Both the position numbers and the translations under genes were made by a program. The notes under the pieces were generated by a model. It ran no database searches. It was not told the origin of the DNA and saw only the letters and a list, made by a program, of their open reading frames with translations. Below, one piece after another: positions 8,644 through 16,823 of a DNA stretch of 17,500 nt (positions are counted from its first letter, which is position 1; each line of letters begins with the position of its first letter). Source of the stretch: Bacteroidia bacterium (GTDB lineage: Bacteria > Bacteroidota > Bacteroidia > Bacteroidales > Azobacteroidaceae); the NCBI GenBank assembly GCA_025999935.1, contig BNXY01000020.1:1-17500 (forward strand), written 5' to 3'.

Positions 8644-9828
8644 ATGAGAATAGTAAATTCAATTATCGTATGCCTATTCGTAGGCTTGCTCGCATCGTGC
8701 GTAGAATCAGAAAAGTCACCCGTTTCCGACCCGAAAGCGACTCCGGAAGCGAAAGCGTTGTTTGCCCGCTTGCAGAAATTGCAGGACAAAGGGGTTATGT
8801 ATGGCCACCAAGATGACCTGATGTGTGGAAGGTCCTGGTGGTATGAAGAAGGCCGTTCCGATACCAAAGATGCCGTAGGAGACTATCCGGGCGTTGCCGG
8901 TTTTGAATTGGGAGAAATAGAACGGAAACAAGAAAGAAGTTTGGATTCCGTATCTTTCGCCCAAATTACCGAACAGGTAAAACTCTTTTACAAAAAGAAC
9001 GGCGTTATTACCATCAGTTGGCACGCTACCAACCCCATCACGTCCCAATATGAGGGAAAGAAAGAACCCAACGGTTTTGGCTCGGCTTGGGATGTAGCAA
9101 GCATTTCCGCCGACAGTTTGAATGCCGTAAAATCCATTCTTCCCGGCGGCGAAAACCATGAAATGTTCAATCAATGGTTGACTACTTTGGCCGATTATTT
9201 CCTGACATGGAAAGATGATAACGGCAAATTGATTCCTTTCCTTTTCCGTCCGTATCACGAACATTCCGGCAGTTTCTTCTGGTGGGGCGATACCCGTTGC
9301 ACGGATGAAGAATACGCTTCTTTGTGGAGATATACGGTCGATTTCCTGAGAGGAAAAGGATTGCACAATATATTATATGCGTATAACACGGATAAAGTTT
9401 ATTCTGTGGAACAATTCCTGAGAGGATACCCCGGTGATGAATACATTGATATGCTTTCAATCGACTGGTACGGCCAAGGCGAAGAATTTAATAAAGTTGT
9501 CGATGAAGGTTTGGCTTTTACCACCCAACTGGCTCAAGAAAAAAATAAATTGCATGCTTTAAGTGAATGCGGCCCTATTAGCGAGGATTTGCAAAATATT
9601 CTGAAAAAATATAAATCATCCTATATCCTAACTTGGCGGAATGCGCCGATGCGTGGTTTCCCCGGAGGATTTACTTTCCCGACCCTCGAAGAATTGGAAA
9701 AAATGCCGGGCTTTAATCGTGAAGCCTACGAAGAGATGTTGAAACGACCCAAACCGGAAGATTTGTTGAAAATCATGTACAATGATCCGCAATATTTATT
9801 TTTGAACGATATACAAGAAATAAAATAA
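8644..9828 (+). CDS. GH26 endo-beta-1,4-mannanase lipoprotein
   Basis: The 394-residue protein has a lipoprotein signal (lipobox LLASC, Cys19), so it is envelope- or surface-anchored. The catalytic domain fills most of the chain and shows GH26 hallmarks: GVMYGHQDD near the start, ISWHATNP, the acid/base motif FRPYHEHSGSFFWWG with Glu206, MLSIDWYGQG, and the nucleophile motif ALSECGPIS with Glu308. The 102-residue spacing between the two glutamates fits the family (108 in the well-known Cellvibrio enzyme). GH26 members mostly cleave internal beta-1,4-mannosyl bonds of mannan, glucomannan or galactomannan. The following GH2 gene starts 14 bp after the stop and is almost certainly cotranscribed. 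No SusC/SusD genes are in view. Confidence 0.93.
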   Translation: MRIVNSIIVCLFVGLLASCVESEKSPVSDPKATPEAKALFARLQKLQDKGVMYGHQDDLMCGRSWWYEEGRSDTKDAVGDYPGVAGFELGEIERKQERSLDSVSFAQITEQVKLFYKKNGVITISWHATNPITSQYEGKKEPNGFGSAWDVASISADSLNAVKSILPGGENHEMFNQWLTTLADYFLTWKDDNGKLIPFLFRPYHEHSGSFFWWGDTRCTDEEYASLWRYTVDFLRGKGLHNILYAYNTDKVYSVEQFLRGYPGDEYIDMLSIDWYGQGEEFNKVVDEGLAFTTQLAQEKNKLHALSECGPISEDLQNILKKYKSSYILTWRNAPMRGFPGGFTFPTLEELEKMPGFNREAYEEMLKRPKPEDLLKIMYNDPQYLFLNDIQEIK

Positions 9829-9842
9829 TATAACAGATACGA

Positions 9843-12800
9843 ATGAAAACAAAACAAATAATTTTATCCATGGCGGGGCTAATCGGTTTATCCGTATTGG
9901 CTGGATGTGGTTCAAAATCGGACGGTTATACACGTGGAGTCGGCCTTTATCCGGGAAATCCGGAAGAAACCTTTGCGCCGGAATTGGTAGTAGATAATTC
10001 TACTTACCGGAATGTAGCGGAACTGAAAAGCGCCTATCACTCTTCAAGTTATGACTACAATCTTACCGCTCAGTTAGTAACCGACGGACTTATCTCAACG
10101 ATTGAACCGGCTACCATCAATGTTTCAACCCAAAATGGCGATTTGAAGAAAAACGAACGTGAATGGTTTTTCGATGGAAAAAGCGATTCCAAATATGTTG
10201 TAAAAGGAGATGATGTTTATCTTCAATTGGATTTGAATAATCTCGACATATCCGTTGATAAAATCGTGTTGGCCGGCAGCGTGACATTGGATGCCGCAAA
10301 AGCCAAAGGATATGAAGTCGTTGCTTATGGTTCGAATGACGGAACAAATTGGGATGTATTGGGACAAGAGAAGGGTAGTGGATACATTGGAACGGAAAGA
10401 CCTCCCTTCCGCTTTAGAATGCCGTCCGGAACGCCTCCTCCTCCCGCTCAGAAAGAACCGGCGCCGTCTCCAGTCACTTTCCTTTATACACCAACGCTTT
10501 CTGATGTTCCGGCTTCAAATCCGTTTGCCGGATTCGGTTTTGGCGGCGCTAATGGTAATATCACGAGGGTGCTGAATCAAGAAATCGTTTTGAAAGAGCC
10601 GGTTAATTATGCCCATTATAAAATCGCTTTGAAATCGCCGAGCGCTATCGAGTGGTCTTTTACCGATTGGGATTATTATAAAAATAATGAGTTGTTGATT
10701 CTTCTTCCTTCCTATTATTTCAATAGCGCATGGAAGAGCGCCGGAACAGGCGAAGAATGGGTGTATGTTGATTTTGGCGCTTCAGCAGCTATCGATAAAA
10801 TCAATTTGCATTGGATAAACAAAGCCCTTGCCGGAAATATTCAGACTTCTGAAGATGCAAAAACATGGAATGATGTAGCGGCATTGCCGAGTGGAACAGA
10901 AAAAAACGATGAAATTTCCGTATCAGCCAAAGGACGTTATGTTCGCGTGTTGATGAAAGAGGCCGAAAACAATCAACCCTACATTTTGAGTGAATTGGAA
11001 GTCTATGGAAAAGGCGGCTTGGCGGCGCGTCCACATGCCGAACCTAAAAAAGATGGAAATCAGCAATACCTGAGCGGCGGAGACTGGAAATTGCAACGTG
11101 CATCCGAAGTCAATGCCAATGGCGAAGAAATTTCCAAACCGGGTTTCGGCGTGGACAAATGGGTGATTGCAACTGTTCCCGGAACCGTATTGTCAAGCTA
11201 TATAAATATAGGAGGCGTTCCTGATCCGAATTATGCCGACAATATATTGCAAATTTCCGAATCATTCTTCTATTCCAATTTCTGGTATAGAAATGAATTT
11301 ACACTTCCTTCCGATTTTACAGACGACAATGTATTCCTGAATTTTGACGGAATCAACTGGAAAGCCAACGTTTTCTTGAACGGTCAAAAAATCGGCAATG
11401 TGGATGGCGGATTTATGCGTGGAAAATTCAATGTGACTGATTTACTTACCAAGGGAAAAAATGTTCTTGCAGTTGAAATCATTAAAAATGCACACCAAGG
11501 AGCGATCAAAGAGCCAACCGCTTTTAGTCACGACCAAAACGGCGGTATTCCGGGAGCCGACAATCCTACTTTTCACGCAACAATCGGTTGGGACTGGATT
11601 CCGACGGTACGCGGTAGAGACATTGGCATCTGGAACGATGTATTCCTGACGCATACCGGATCGGTAACGATAGAAGACCCGTTTGTACGCACAGAACTCC
11701 CTTTGCCGGATACGACATCGGCTAAAGTATTTATTGAAGTTACTTTGATAAATACTTCGGATAAAGAAGTGAGCGGTAAATTGACAGGTTCCTTCGGAGA
11801 AGCTAAATTTGAAAAAGACGTAACTTTGGCTTCCGCTGAAACGAAAGTGGTTAATTTAGATCCGACAACGAATCCGACTTTGGCTTTGCAAAATCCGAAA
11901 CTTTGGTGGCCTAAAGGATATGGAGAACCCTATTTGTATGATGTAAAACTGAGTTTCGAAGCCAATGGAAAAACATCCGATGCCACTCAATTCAAATCGG
12001 GCGTTCGCCAAATGACATTCGACGAAAATGTTTATACGCCAAGCGGACAACAACTGGGATTCGGATTTGGCGGTGAGCCTCGGAGATTAAGTTTATTCGT
12101 AAACGGCCGTCGTTTCATCGGATTTGGTGGAAATTGGGGCTTTGGCGAATCCAATCTGAATTATCGCGGACGTGAATATGATGTAGCCGTAGCTTACCAT
12201 GCAGATATGAACTTTACAATGATTCGTAACTGGGTAGGTCAAATTGGCGACGAAGAATTTTACGAAGCTTGCGACCGCCACGGTGTGATGGTTTGGCAAG
12301 ATTTCTGGCTGGCTAACCCGGTTGATGGTCCCGATCCTTATTATTCGGATTTGTTTAATGACAATGCGAAAGATTTTATCAAAAGGATACGAAATCACCC
12401 GTCTATCGGTATTTATGTAGGACGTAACGAAGGAAATCCCCCCGCTGTAATTGATGATTATTTGCGTGCGGTTATTCCGCAGTTACATCCGGGAATCCAT
12501 TATATCTCCAACTCTGCAAGCGGCGTAGTAAGCGGCGGCGGCCCATATCGCGCTTTGCCCATAAGAGATTATTTTTCTACTTACGGACACGATAAATTCC
12601 ACAGTGAAAGAGGTATGCCGAACGTAATGAACTACGAAAGTTTGGTTCAAACTTTCAGTCCGGAGGCTTTATACCAAAATACAACAGAAACGCCTAACGG
12701 CCAATGGGGAATTCATGATTATACTTTAACCAGCGCACAAGCGGCATCTTCGTTCAACGGCTTGATCGAAAAAGCCTTTGGTAAACCAAAAGATACCAAA

Positions 12801-13574
12801 CAATTTGCCGAATGGGCGCAATGGATTAATTACGATGGTTATCGTGCTATCTTCGAAGGGCGTAGCGAACACCGCAGAGGAATGTTGTTGTGGATGAGTC
12901 ACCCGGCGTGGCCGTCCATGGTATGGCAAACTTACGATTATTATTTCGATCCGAACGGTGGCTATTTTGGTTCTAAAAAAGCATCCGAACCCATTCACAT
13001 CCAATGGAATCCGATTCGGGATGACATAGAAGTGGTTAACTATCATGCGCTTGATCACAAAGGAGTCGTAGCAAAAGCGCAACTAATCAATCAAGATGGT
13101 TCCGTACAATGGGAAAAAGAAGTGCAATTCGATATTAAGGAAGATGCTACCGTAGCTTGTTTCCCGCTCGAATTTCCTGCAAGTTTGTCCGATACCTATT
13201 TCATCAAACTCGCTTTGACGGAAGACGGCAAATTGCTTTCCGAAAACTTCTATTGGAGAGGTAAAGAAGATGGTAATTACAAATCATTACTCCAATTGCC
13301 AAAAGTAAATTTGACTACGAAAACAACGGCAACGAAATCCGGTAATGAATGGCATTTGACAACGACCTTGAAGAACGACACAAAAACGCCGGCCTTGATG
13401 ATTCGTTTGAAAGTGGACGGGTCGAAAAGCGCTGAACGCATTCTTCCGGTATTTTTCAGTGATAACTACTTCTTCCTGATGCCGGGAGAAGAAAAGACCA
13501 TCACAATAAAACTATCCGATAGCGATACACGCGGAGAAAAACCGGTAGTAAACGTTTCCGGTTTCAATTTGTAA
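9843..13574 (+). CDS. Large GH2 glycoside hydrolase lipoprotein with discoidin-like modules
   Basis: A 1243-residue lipoprotein (VLAGC, Cys22). Approximate layout: discoidin/F5-8C-like module at 50-265, interrupted by a Pro-rich stretch (GTPPPPAQKEPAPSP) and a Gly-rich stretch (FAGFGFGG); a second discoidin-like module at 275-390 (WVYVDFG, IDKINLHW, YVRVLMKEAENNQPYILSELEVYG); GH2 sugar-binding domain at 410-605 (FWYRNEFTLP, NVFLNGQKIG); Ig-like domain to about 725; TIM barrel at 725-1045; C-terminal Ig-like region. The barrel carries VGRNEGNPP with probable acid/base Glu863 and FHSERGMPN with probable nucleophile Glu922, though Glu932 in NYESL is an alternative. The sequence resembles the mannosidase/exo-glucosaminidase branch of GH2 rather than LacZ. 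Next to a mannanase, an exo-beta-mannosidase is a reasonable guess, but the substrate is not proven. Confidence 0.88.
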   Translation: MKTKQIILSMAGLIGLSVLAGCGSKSDGYTRGVGLYPGNPEETFAPELVVDNSTYRNVAELKSAYHSSSYDYNLTAQLVTDGLISTIEPATINVSTQNGDLKKNEREWFFDGKSDSKYVVKGDDVYLQLDLNNLDISVDKIVLAGSVTLDAAKAKGYEVVAYGSNDGTNWDVLGQEKGSGYIGTERPPFRFRMPSGTPPPPAQKEPAPSPVTFLYTPTLSDVPASNPFAGFGFGGANGNITRVLNQEIVLKEPVNYAHYKIALKSPSAIEWSFTDWDYYKNNELLILLPSYYFNSAWKSAGTGEEWVYVDFGASAAIDKINLHWINKALAGNIQTSEDAKTWNDVAALPSGTEKNDEISVSAKGRYVRVLMKEAENNQPYILSELEVYGKGGLAARPHAEPKKDGNQQYLSGGDWKLQRASEVNANGEEISKPGFGVDKWVIATVPGTVLSSYINIGGVPDPNYADNILQISESFFYSNFWYRNEFTLPSDFTDDNVFLNFDGINWKANVFLNGQKIGNVDGGFMRGKFNVTDLLTKGKNVLAVEIIKNAHQGAIKEPTAFSHDQNGGIPGADNPTFHATIGWDWIPTVRGRDIGIWNDVFLTHTGSVTIEDPFVRTELPLPDTTSAKVFIEVTLINTSDKEVSGKLTGSFGEAKFEKDVTLASAETKVVNLDPTTNPTLALQNPKLWWPKGYGEPYLYDVKLSFEANGKTSDATQFKSGVRQMTFDENVYTPSGQQLGFGFGGEPRRLSLFVNGRRFIGFGGNWGFGESNLNYRGREYDVAVAYHADMNFTMIRNWVGQIGDEEFYEACDRHGVMVWQDFWLANPVDGPDPYYSDLFNDNAKDFIKRIRNHPSIGIYVGRNEGNPPAVIDDYLRAVIPQLHPGIHYISNSASGVVSGGGPYRALPIRDYFSTYGHDKFHSERGMPNVMNYESLVQTFSPEALYQNTTETPNGQWGIHDYTLTSAQAASSFNGLIEKAFGKPKDTKQFAEWAQWINYDGYRAIFEGRSEHRRGMLLWMSHPAWPSMVWQTYDYYFDPNGGYFGSKKASEPIHIQWNPIRDDIEVVNYHALDHKGVVAKAQLINQDGSVQWEKEVQFDIKEDATVACFPLEFPASLSDTYFIKLALTEDGKLLSENFYWRGKEDGNYKSLLQLPKVNLTTKTTATKSGNEWHLTTTLKNDTKTPALMIRLKVDGSKSAERILPVFFSDNYFFLMPGEEKTITIKLSDSDTRGEKPVVNVSGFNL

Positions 13575-13620
13575 TTGATATCAAACAGGTATTGTCGGAA
13601 TGATAGATACCTCACTAAAC

Positions 13621-13655
13621 AAAAAAGGTTGCCCTATTTCGAGGCAACCTTTTTT
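13621..13655. terminator. Bidirectional rho-independent terminator
   Basis: A perfect 7-bp stem GGTTGCC (13627-13633) / GGCAACC (13643-13649) with a 9-nt loop is flanked by A6 on the left and T6 on the right. It therefore terminates the plus-strand GH26-GH2 unit, and its mirror form terminates transcription arriving from the minus-strand TPR gene. Confidence 0.9.
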
Positions 13656-13697
13656 GTTGTTATATTTTATATTTCATGCTAATCTGATACATCCGGA

Positions 13698-13877
13698 CTA
13701 CTTTCTGTCATTGGAGCGTTCCTTTAAATATTTCAAAGAAATATAGGTTTTCTCACTTTCGGGACTTTTCTCATAAATACCTCTATTATAGGTATGTACG
13801 GAAGATATGCCCTTGGTGTGCAATTTTATAACGGTTGATGCAATGATAGGCAAAATCAAAAAAATAGCCTGTATATA
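13698..13877 (-). other. Open in-frame extension after the TPR protein stop
   Basis: Directly after the TGA (13878-13880) of the TPR gene, the same frame stays open for 59 codons to a TAG at 13698-13700, about 50 bp before the shared terminator. The predicted peptide starts with a hydrophobic run (YIQAIFLILPIIASTVI) and continues as a charged tail (IYEKSPESEKTYISLKYL, KERSNDRK). It has no ATG. It may be a lost or readthrough C-terminus, or a chance open frame in AT-rich DNA. Otherwise the 13656-13877 interval holds nothing I can identify. Confidence 0.35.
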
Positions 13878-15854
13878 TCAATCATATATGAGTTCAGGCT
13901 TTATCTTATCTGTTCTTTGTCCATAAGAACTAAAATTAATCCGTTCTTCTTCATAATCATCTTCATATAGTGTTTTATGTAAATATTCTTCTAAAACTCC
14001 AATTCCCATTTTTACATATTCATCAGAATAGGCAATATTACATTCTGACAAGATAGTCATCGTCCTACACATCCATTCTTCTATCTGCTTTGTATTAGCG
14101 CTTTTTTTATGTTGTGCGTAATGATTTATAGCTCTATTGATTATAACTTTTGCTTCTTCCTTACGTGCCTGAGAATTAGCAAATAAACGTCTATAATGGA
14201 TTAAAGATTCTTTAAATGAAATATCCGCCTCAGCCCACTTTGAATTCTTACTTTGGGCAACGCCCAACTTATTATAGAGATTAGCCACATAATCACACTC
14301 ATATCTATTGTATGTTTGTGGTACGCTATCTGCCAACTTCTCATAGATTTTTAATGATTTACGAAAATAATCTTCTGCCACTTCGTAATAATTGTCGTTT
14401 TCGTTCTCCTTCTTCTTAGCATTTTTATAATTATCGCTTAATAGCAGTTTACCTATACTATCACATACTTCAGCTCTTTCCGGCATGTATTTTAAGGAGT
14501 CTTTTCCAAAAAAACGCAAAGCCCCCTCATAGAAATCTTTTTTGTCGGGGATTTTTTTGGGATCTTCACTTATCGCCTTACCCAAAGCATAATAAAGCTT
14601 TGCTTTATATATACTGTCCATTTGTAACTTTTCTTCTATTTCCTTCGCTTTACGCAAGTATTTTTCTGCCTCGCTTAGCGATTTTTCTTTCAACAGTAAA
14701 TTACCCGAAATAAAATAGGCTTCCATTTTTGCAGAATCAGGTATTGATGTATTTTTAGCCTCAAACGGGTTTAAAAACTTTTTGTTAAATTTATTCAAAT
14801 TTTTAAGAATTTTCAATTGGCCTTGATAAAGCTTTCCCTCTTCACCTTTAATTAATTTTTCCCACTCGCCATAACGTTCATTTGCATCCTTGTCTCTTTT
14901 TTGTCTATAATAGAACGTAATAAGTGGAATTCTACATTCAAACAAATGAGAAATGGAATCTGCTTTTTTGTAGTTAGCTTCCGACTCCTCAAAATCAAAC
15001 ACGAATTCGAGAAGTTGGGCTTTTAAGATATGTAAATATGCGAGTCCTTCTAAATTCTTTACATCTTCTAAATTATCTCTTTTACCGACACTTTCCCCTC
15101 TAATCGTATCAAGAGCCAATAGGGCGGAATCTGTCTTGTTCTCATCGAAAAACTTGTAGGCAGTTTTGGCTAATGAAGAATATTTATTTTCCCCCATGTA
15201 ATAATAGTCGTATTCAGCTTTTATGAAATTGCGAAAATCATTCAGTCTTTTCTTTTCCCATTTTGATGTTTTTTGTTCGTTCCTTACGGAATCTAATCTG
15301 TCTGTTAATACCGAGTTGATACACCTCGTTTCATTTAACTGTTGGATTGTATCTTTCAACTGTTGGTATATGTGGCAAATAATGCTATCTCTGACTCCTA
15401 TAATGCTATCTTTTAATTCTATAGTGCCATTGCTATTGCAAATCTGTTGCACTAATGTATTTATACAGCGATCTTGCCGTTTATTATATTCTTCGTAGTA
15501 TTTTTTAGCATCGGAATCCTTCGGGTTTTGTTCATAAAGCTGCAAATATGTTTTGTAAGCGTTTAAAGTATCCCCAACTATATTTAATAAATCATAAGCC
15601 TTTTCTTTTAATGAATCGCATTCCTTACTTTTTTTAACCAAATTTTTTATTTCATTTTCCCATGAACCATACTCTTCAAGGAATTCTACTTCTTCCCCTA
15701 CCTTTTTGTAATCTCCACTATTAAAATATCCCAATAATGTTGTATATTTTTTGCATAATTCATCTGTTGGTACTAAGTCTTGTCCATTAATTACTATGCT
15801 GCGCTGCAACAGTAAAAACAGTATGAGTATGTATAGTAAATTCCTATTTTTCAT
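13878..15854 (-). CDS. Exported TPR-repeat protein, function unknown
   Basis: The 658-residue protein has a Sec-type signal (MKNRNLLYILILFLLLQ, ending about INGQD), so it is probably periplasmic or outer-membrane-associated. The N-terminal 100 residues are TPR-like. Residues about 130-200 are coiled-coil-like with short repeats (KDSIIGVRDSIICHIYQQLKD). The rest shows TPR units, clearest at ISGNLLLKEKSLSEAEKYLRKA, YYEVAEDYFRKSLKIYEKLA and LYNKLGVAQSKNSKWAEAD. I recognise no catalytic domain. It follows the small membrane protein gene by 45 bp on the same strand, suggesting a pair. The DNA is visibly more AT-rich than the glycoside hydrolase genes. TPR proteins are usually scaffolds, so a protein-binding envelope role is the safest inference. 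The stop may be premature (see the open extension). Confidence 0.75.
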   Translation of the reverse strand: MKNRNLLYILILFLLLQRSIVINGQDLVPTDELCKKYTTLLGYFNSGDYKKVGEEVEFLEEYGSWENEIKNLVKKSKECDSLKEKAYDLLNIVGDTLNAYKTYLQLYEQNPKDSDAKKYYEEYNKRQDRCINTLVQQICNSNGTIELKDSIIGVRDSIICHIYQQLKDTIQQLNETRCINSVLTDRLDSVRNEQKTSKWEKKRLNDFRNFIKAEYDYYYMGENKYSSLAKTAYKFFDENKTDSALLALDTIRGESVGKRDNLEDVKNLEGLAYLHILKAQLLEFVFDFEESEANYKKADSISHLFECRIPLITFYYRQKRDKDANERYGEWEKLIKGEEGKLYQGQLKILKNLNKFNKKFLNPFEAKNTSIPDSAKMEAYFISGNLLLKEKSLSEAEKYLRKAKEIEEKLQMDSIYKAKLYYALGKAISEDPKKIPDKKDFYEGALRFFGKDSLKYMPERAEVCDSIGKLLLSDNYKNAKKKENENDNYYEVAEDYFRKSLKIYEKLADSVPQTYNRYECDYVANLYNKLGVAQSKNSKWAEADISFKESLIHYRRLFANSQARKEEAKVIINRAINHYAQHKKSANTKQIEEWMCRTMTILSECNIAYSDEYVKMGIGVLEEYLHKTLYEDDYEEERINFSSYGQRTDKIKPELIYD

Positions 15855-15899
15855 AATATTTCTAAATTTTAAATTATTGTGAATTTTTTCAAATTAAAT

Positions 15900-16439
15900 C
15901 TAATTGTTCAGTTTTTTTAATTCCTCATACGCTTCATTTTGATGCAGTTTAGGATGCAGTGAATCAGCTCGCTCCAGCATTTTTTTCTTAGCTTCCGGTA
16001 TTTTATAATTTTTTCCTTTTTCTAAAAACAAACAATATCCGGTTGTATCATTATTCAAAAACTTTTTTAAATTGTAAAACTTTTCGAAAGCATTGTCAAA
16101 ATTACGGGCTTTAAATTGGTCTTCTGCCGATTGTAGAAGCATTTTATACTGTATATTCCGTATTTCTTGTCGAGCCTCATATTGATTTTTAAGAAGCTCT
16201 TTCTGTATTGAATCACGTTCGTAGATACCTTTAGTAATTTTTTCTTGATTTTCTTCTATCTTTTTTCGATCCCCACAATATGAGCAACAAGTAAGTACCA
16301 AACCTATTAGGCTCAATGTACCTACAATGTCTGCGATTGTTGCTAAGTTTAACCTTAACCATTTCCAGATCTTTTTAAAGCGCTCCCCAATTTGAACAAA
16401 GTGTTTTTTCATTTTCATTTTCTTGTCTTCCAGCTCCAT
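15900..16439 (-). CDS. Membrane-anchored coiled-coil protein, function unknown
   Basis: A predicted 179-residue protein from ATG at 16439 (an in-frame TTG at 16442 is less likely). A very basic N-terminus (DKKMKMKKHF, RFKKIWKWLR) precedes one transmembrane helix at about 32-52 (LATIADIVGTLSLIGLVLTCC), predicting N-terminus in the cytoplasm and the rest in the periplasm. A Cys-rich CCSYC motif sits at the membrane exit, followed by a Glu/Lys/Gln-rich coiled coil (about 58-110). The C-terminal part is TPR-like (AEDQFKARNFDNAFEKFYNLKKFL) and ends with EAYEELKKLNN. No known family recognised. It is the first gene of a two-gene unit with the exported TPR protein; the shared TPR-like features suggest they act together. 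No SD sequence is obvious. Confidence 0.7.
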   Translation of the reverse strand: MELEDKKMKMKKHFVQIGERFKKIWKWLRLNLATIADIVGTLSLIGLVLTCCSYCGDRKKIEENQEKITKGIYERDSIQKELLKNQYEARQEIRNIQYKMLLQSAEDQFKARNFDNAFEKFYNLKKFLNNDTTGYCLFLEKGKNYKIPEAKKKMLERADSLHPKLHQNEAYEELKKLNN

Positions 16440-16501
16440 CAAAAGACTTGTTGTTAAATTGTTTTAAAATACGAAAGCGCAGGAACTGTTTAATGTCTTA
16501 T

Positions 16502-16663
16502 TTGTCTAAGAGGCATCTCCAAACACCAAGGAACAAATAAACAACAGAACCTGCGCCCTTATCTGTATATAAAACAATTACATACAAACAGAGCGCAAGC
16601 GTTTGTTGCCTACTATACTTGTTCCTTATTGTTTTTAGAAAATTTGGAGATATTCTTAGACAA
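16502..16663 (-). ncRNA. Candidate 6S-like structured RNA (long imperfect hairpin)
   Basis: The whole segment folds as one rod. The outer stem is TTGTCTAAGA + ATCTCCAAA (plus-strand 16502-16523) with TTTGGAGAT + TCTTAGACAA (16643-16663). Then come an asymmetric internal loop, stem AAGGAACAA (16528-16536) / TTGTTCCTT (16619-16627), a second internal loop, and a GC-rich inner stem 16552-16558 / 16591-16597 extending to 16542-16551. The tip is GTAT (16565-16568) / ATAC (16582-16585). On the minus strand several non-Watson-Crick positions are G-U pairs, but on the plus strand they are A-C mismatches, so minus is favoured. Rod shape, size near 160 nt and internal bubbles fit 6S RNA, which sequesters housekeeping RNA polymerase; the name would be ssrS. 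It could instead be the leader of the downstream genes. Confidence 0.6.
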
Positions 16664-16708
16664 GTATAATATCTTAAAACGCTTACGTTAATCAAATTAA
16701 GTCCTTCC

Positions 16709-16730
16709 GATAACCAACTCTTTGATTATC
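16709..16730. promoter_or_regulatory. 22-bp palindrome downstream of a -7 box
   Basis: Arms GATAACCAA (16709-16717) and TTGATTATC (16722-16730) pair with one mismatch around a 4-nt centre. The element lies at or just after the predicted start of minus-strand transcription from the box at 16741-16748. It could be an operator, or a 5' hairpin on the transcript. Confidence 0.35.
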
Positions 16731-16740
16731 AGAATTGCCA

Positions 16741-16748
16741 CAAAATTA
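16741..16748 (-). promoter_or_regulatory. Candidate promoter for the structured RNA and downstream module
   Basis: On the minus strand this reads TAATTTTG, an exact Bacteroidota -7 box. Only weak ATTG matches are found around the -33 position (16765-16774). It is the only exact box on this strand between the start codon at 16439 and about 16760, so it could drive both the structured RNA and the two envelope genes. Confidence 0.4.
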
Positions 16749-16823
16749 GCAAAATATATTTATTCAATGGCAATATTTTCAAGTATTTTTATTATTTGGG
16801 GAGTTTTATGGAAAGAAAAGTAT

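Noticed and set aside
8716..9460. Long minus-strand ORFs (up to 216 codons) opposite the GH26 gene
   Set aside because: The catalytic motifs and lipobox are on the plus strand; the antisense products look like shadows.
13587..13612. Small inverted repeat AGGTAT/ATACCT after the GH2 gene
   Set aside because: Only 6 bp and next to a much stronger terminator; probably chance.
16502..16663. Integron attC site, insertion sequence end or tmRNA/RNase P/SRP RNA
   Set aside because: No attC core sites, no transposase, no target duplication, and none of the conserved motifs of those RNAs; an extended rod fits a 6S-like RNA better.
16498..16695. 65-codon minus-strand ORF
   Set aside because: It lies almost entirely within the structured RNA hairpin; the translation resembles no family and the base pairing explains the sequence better.
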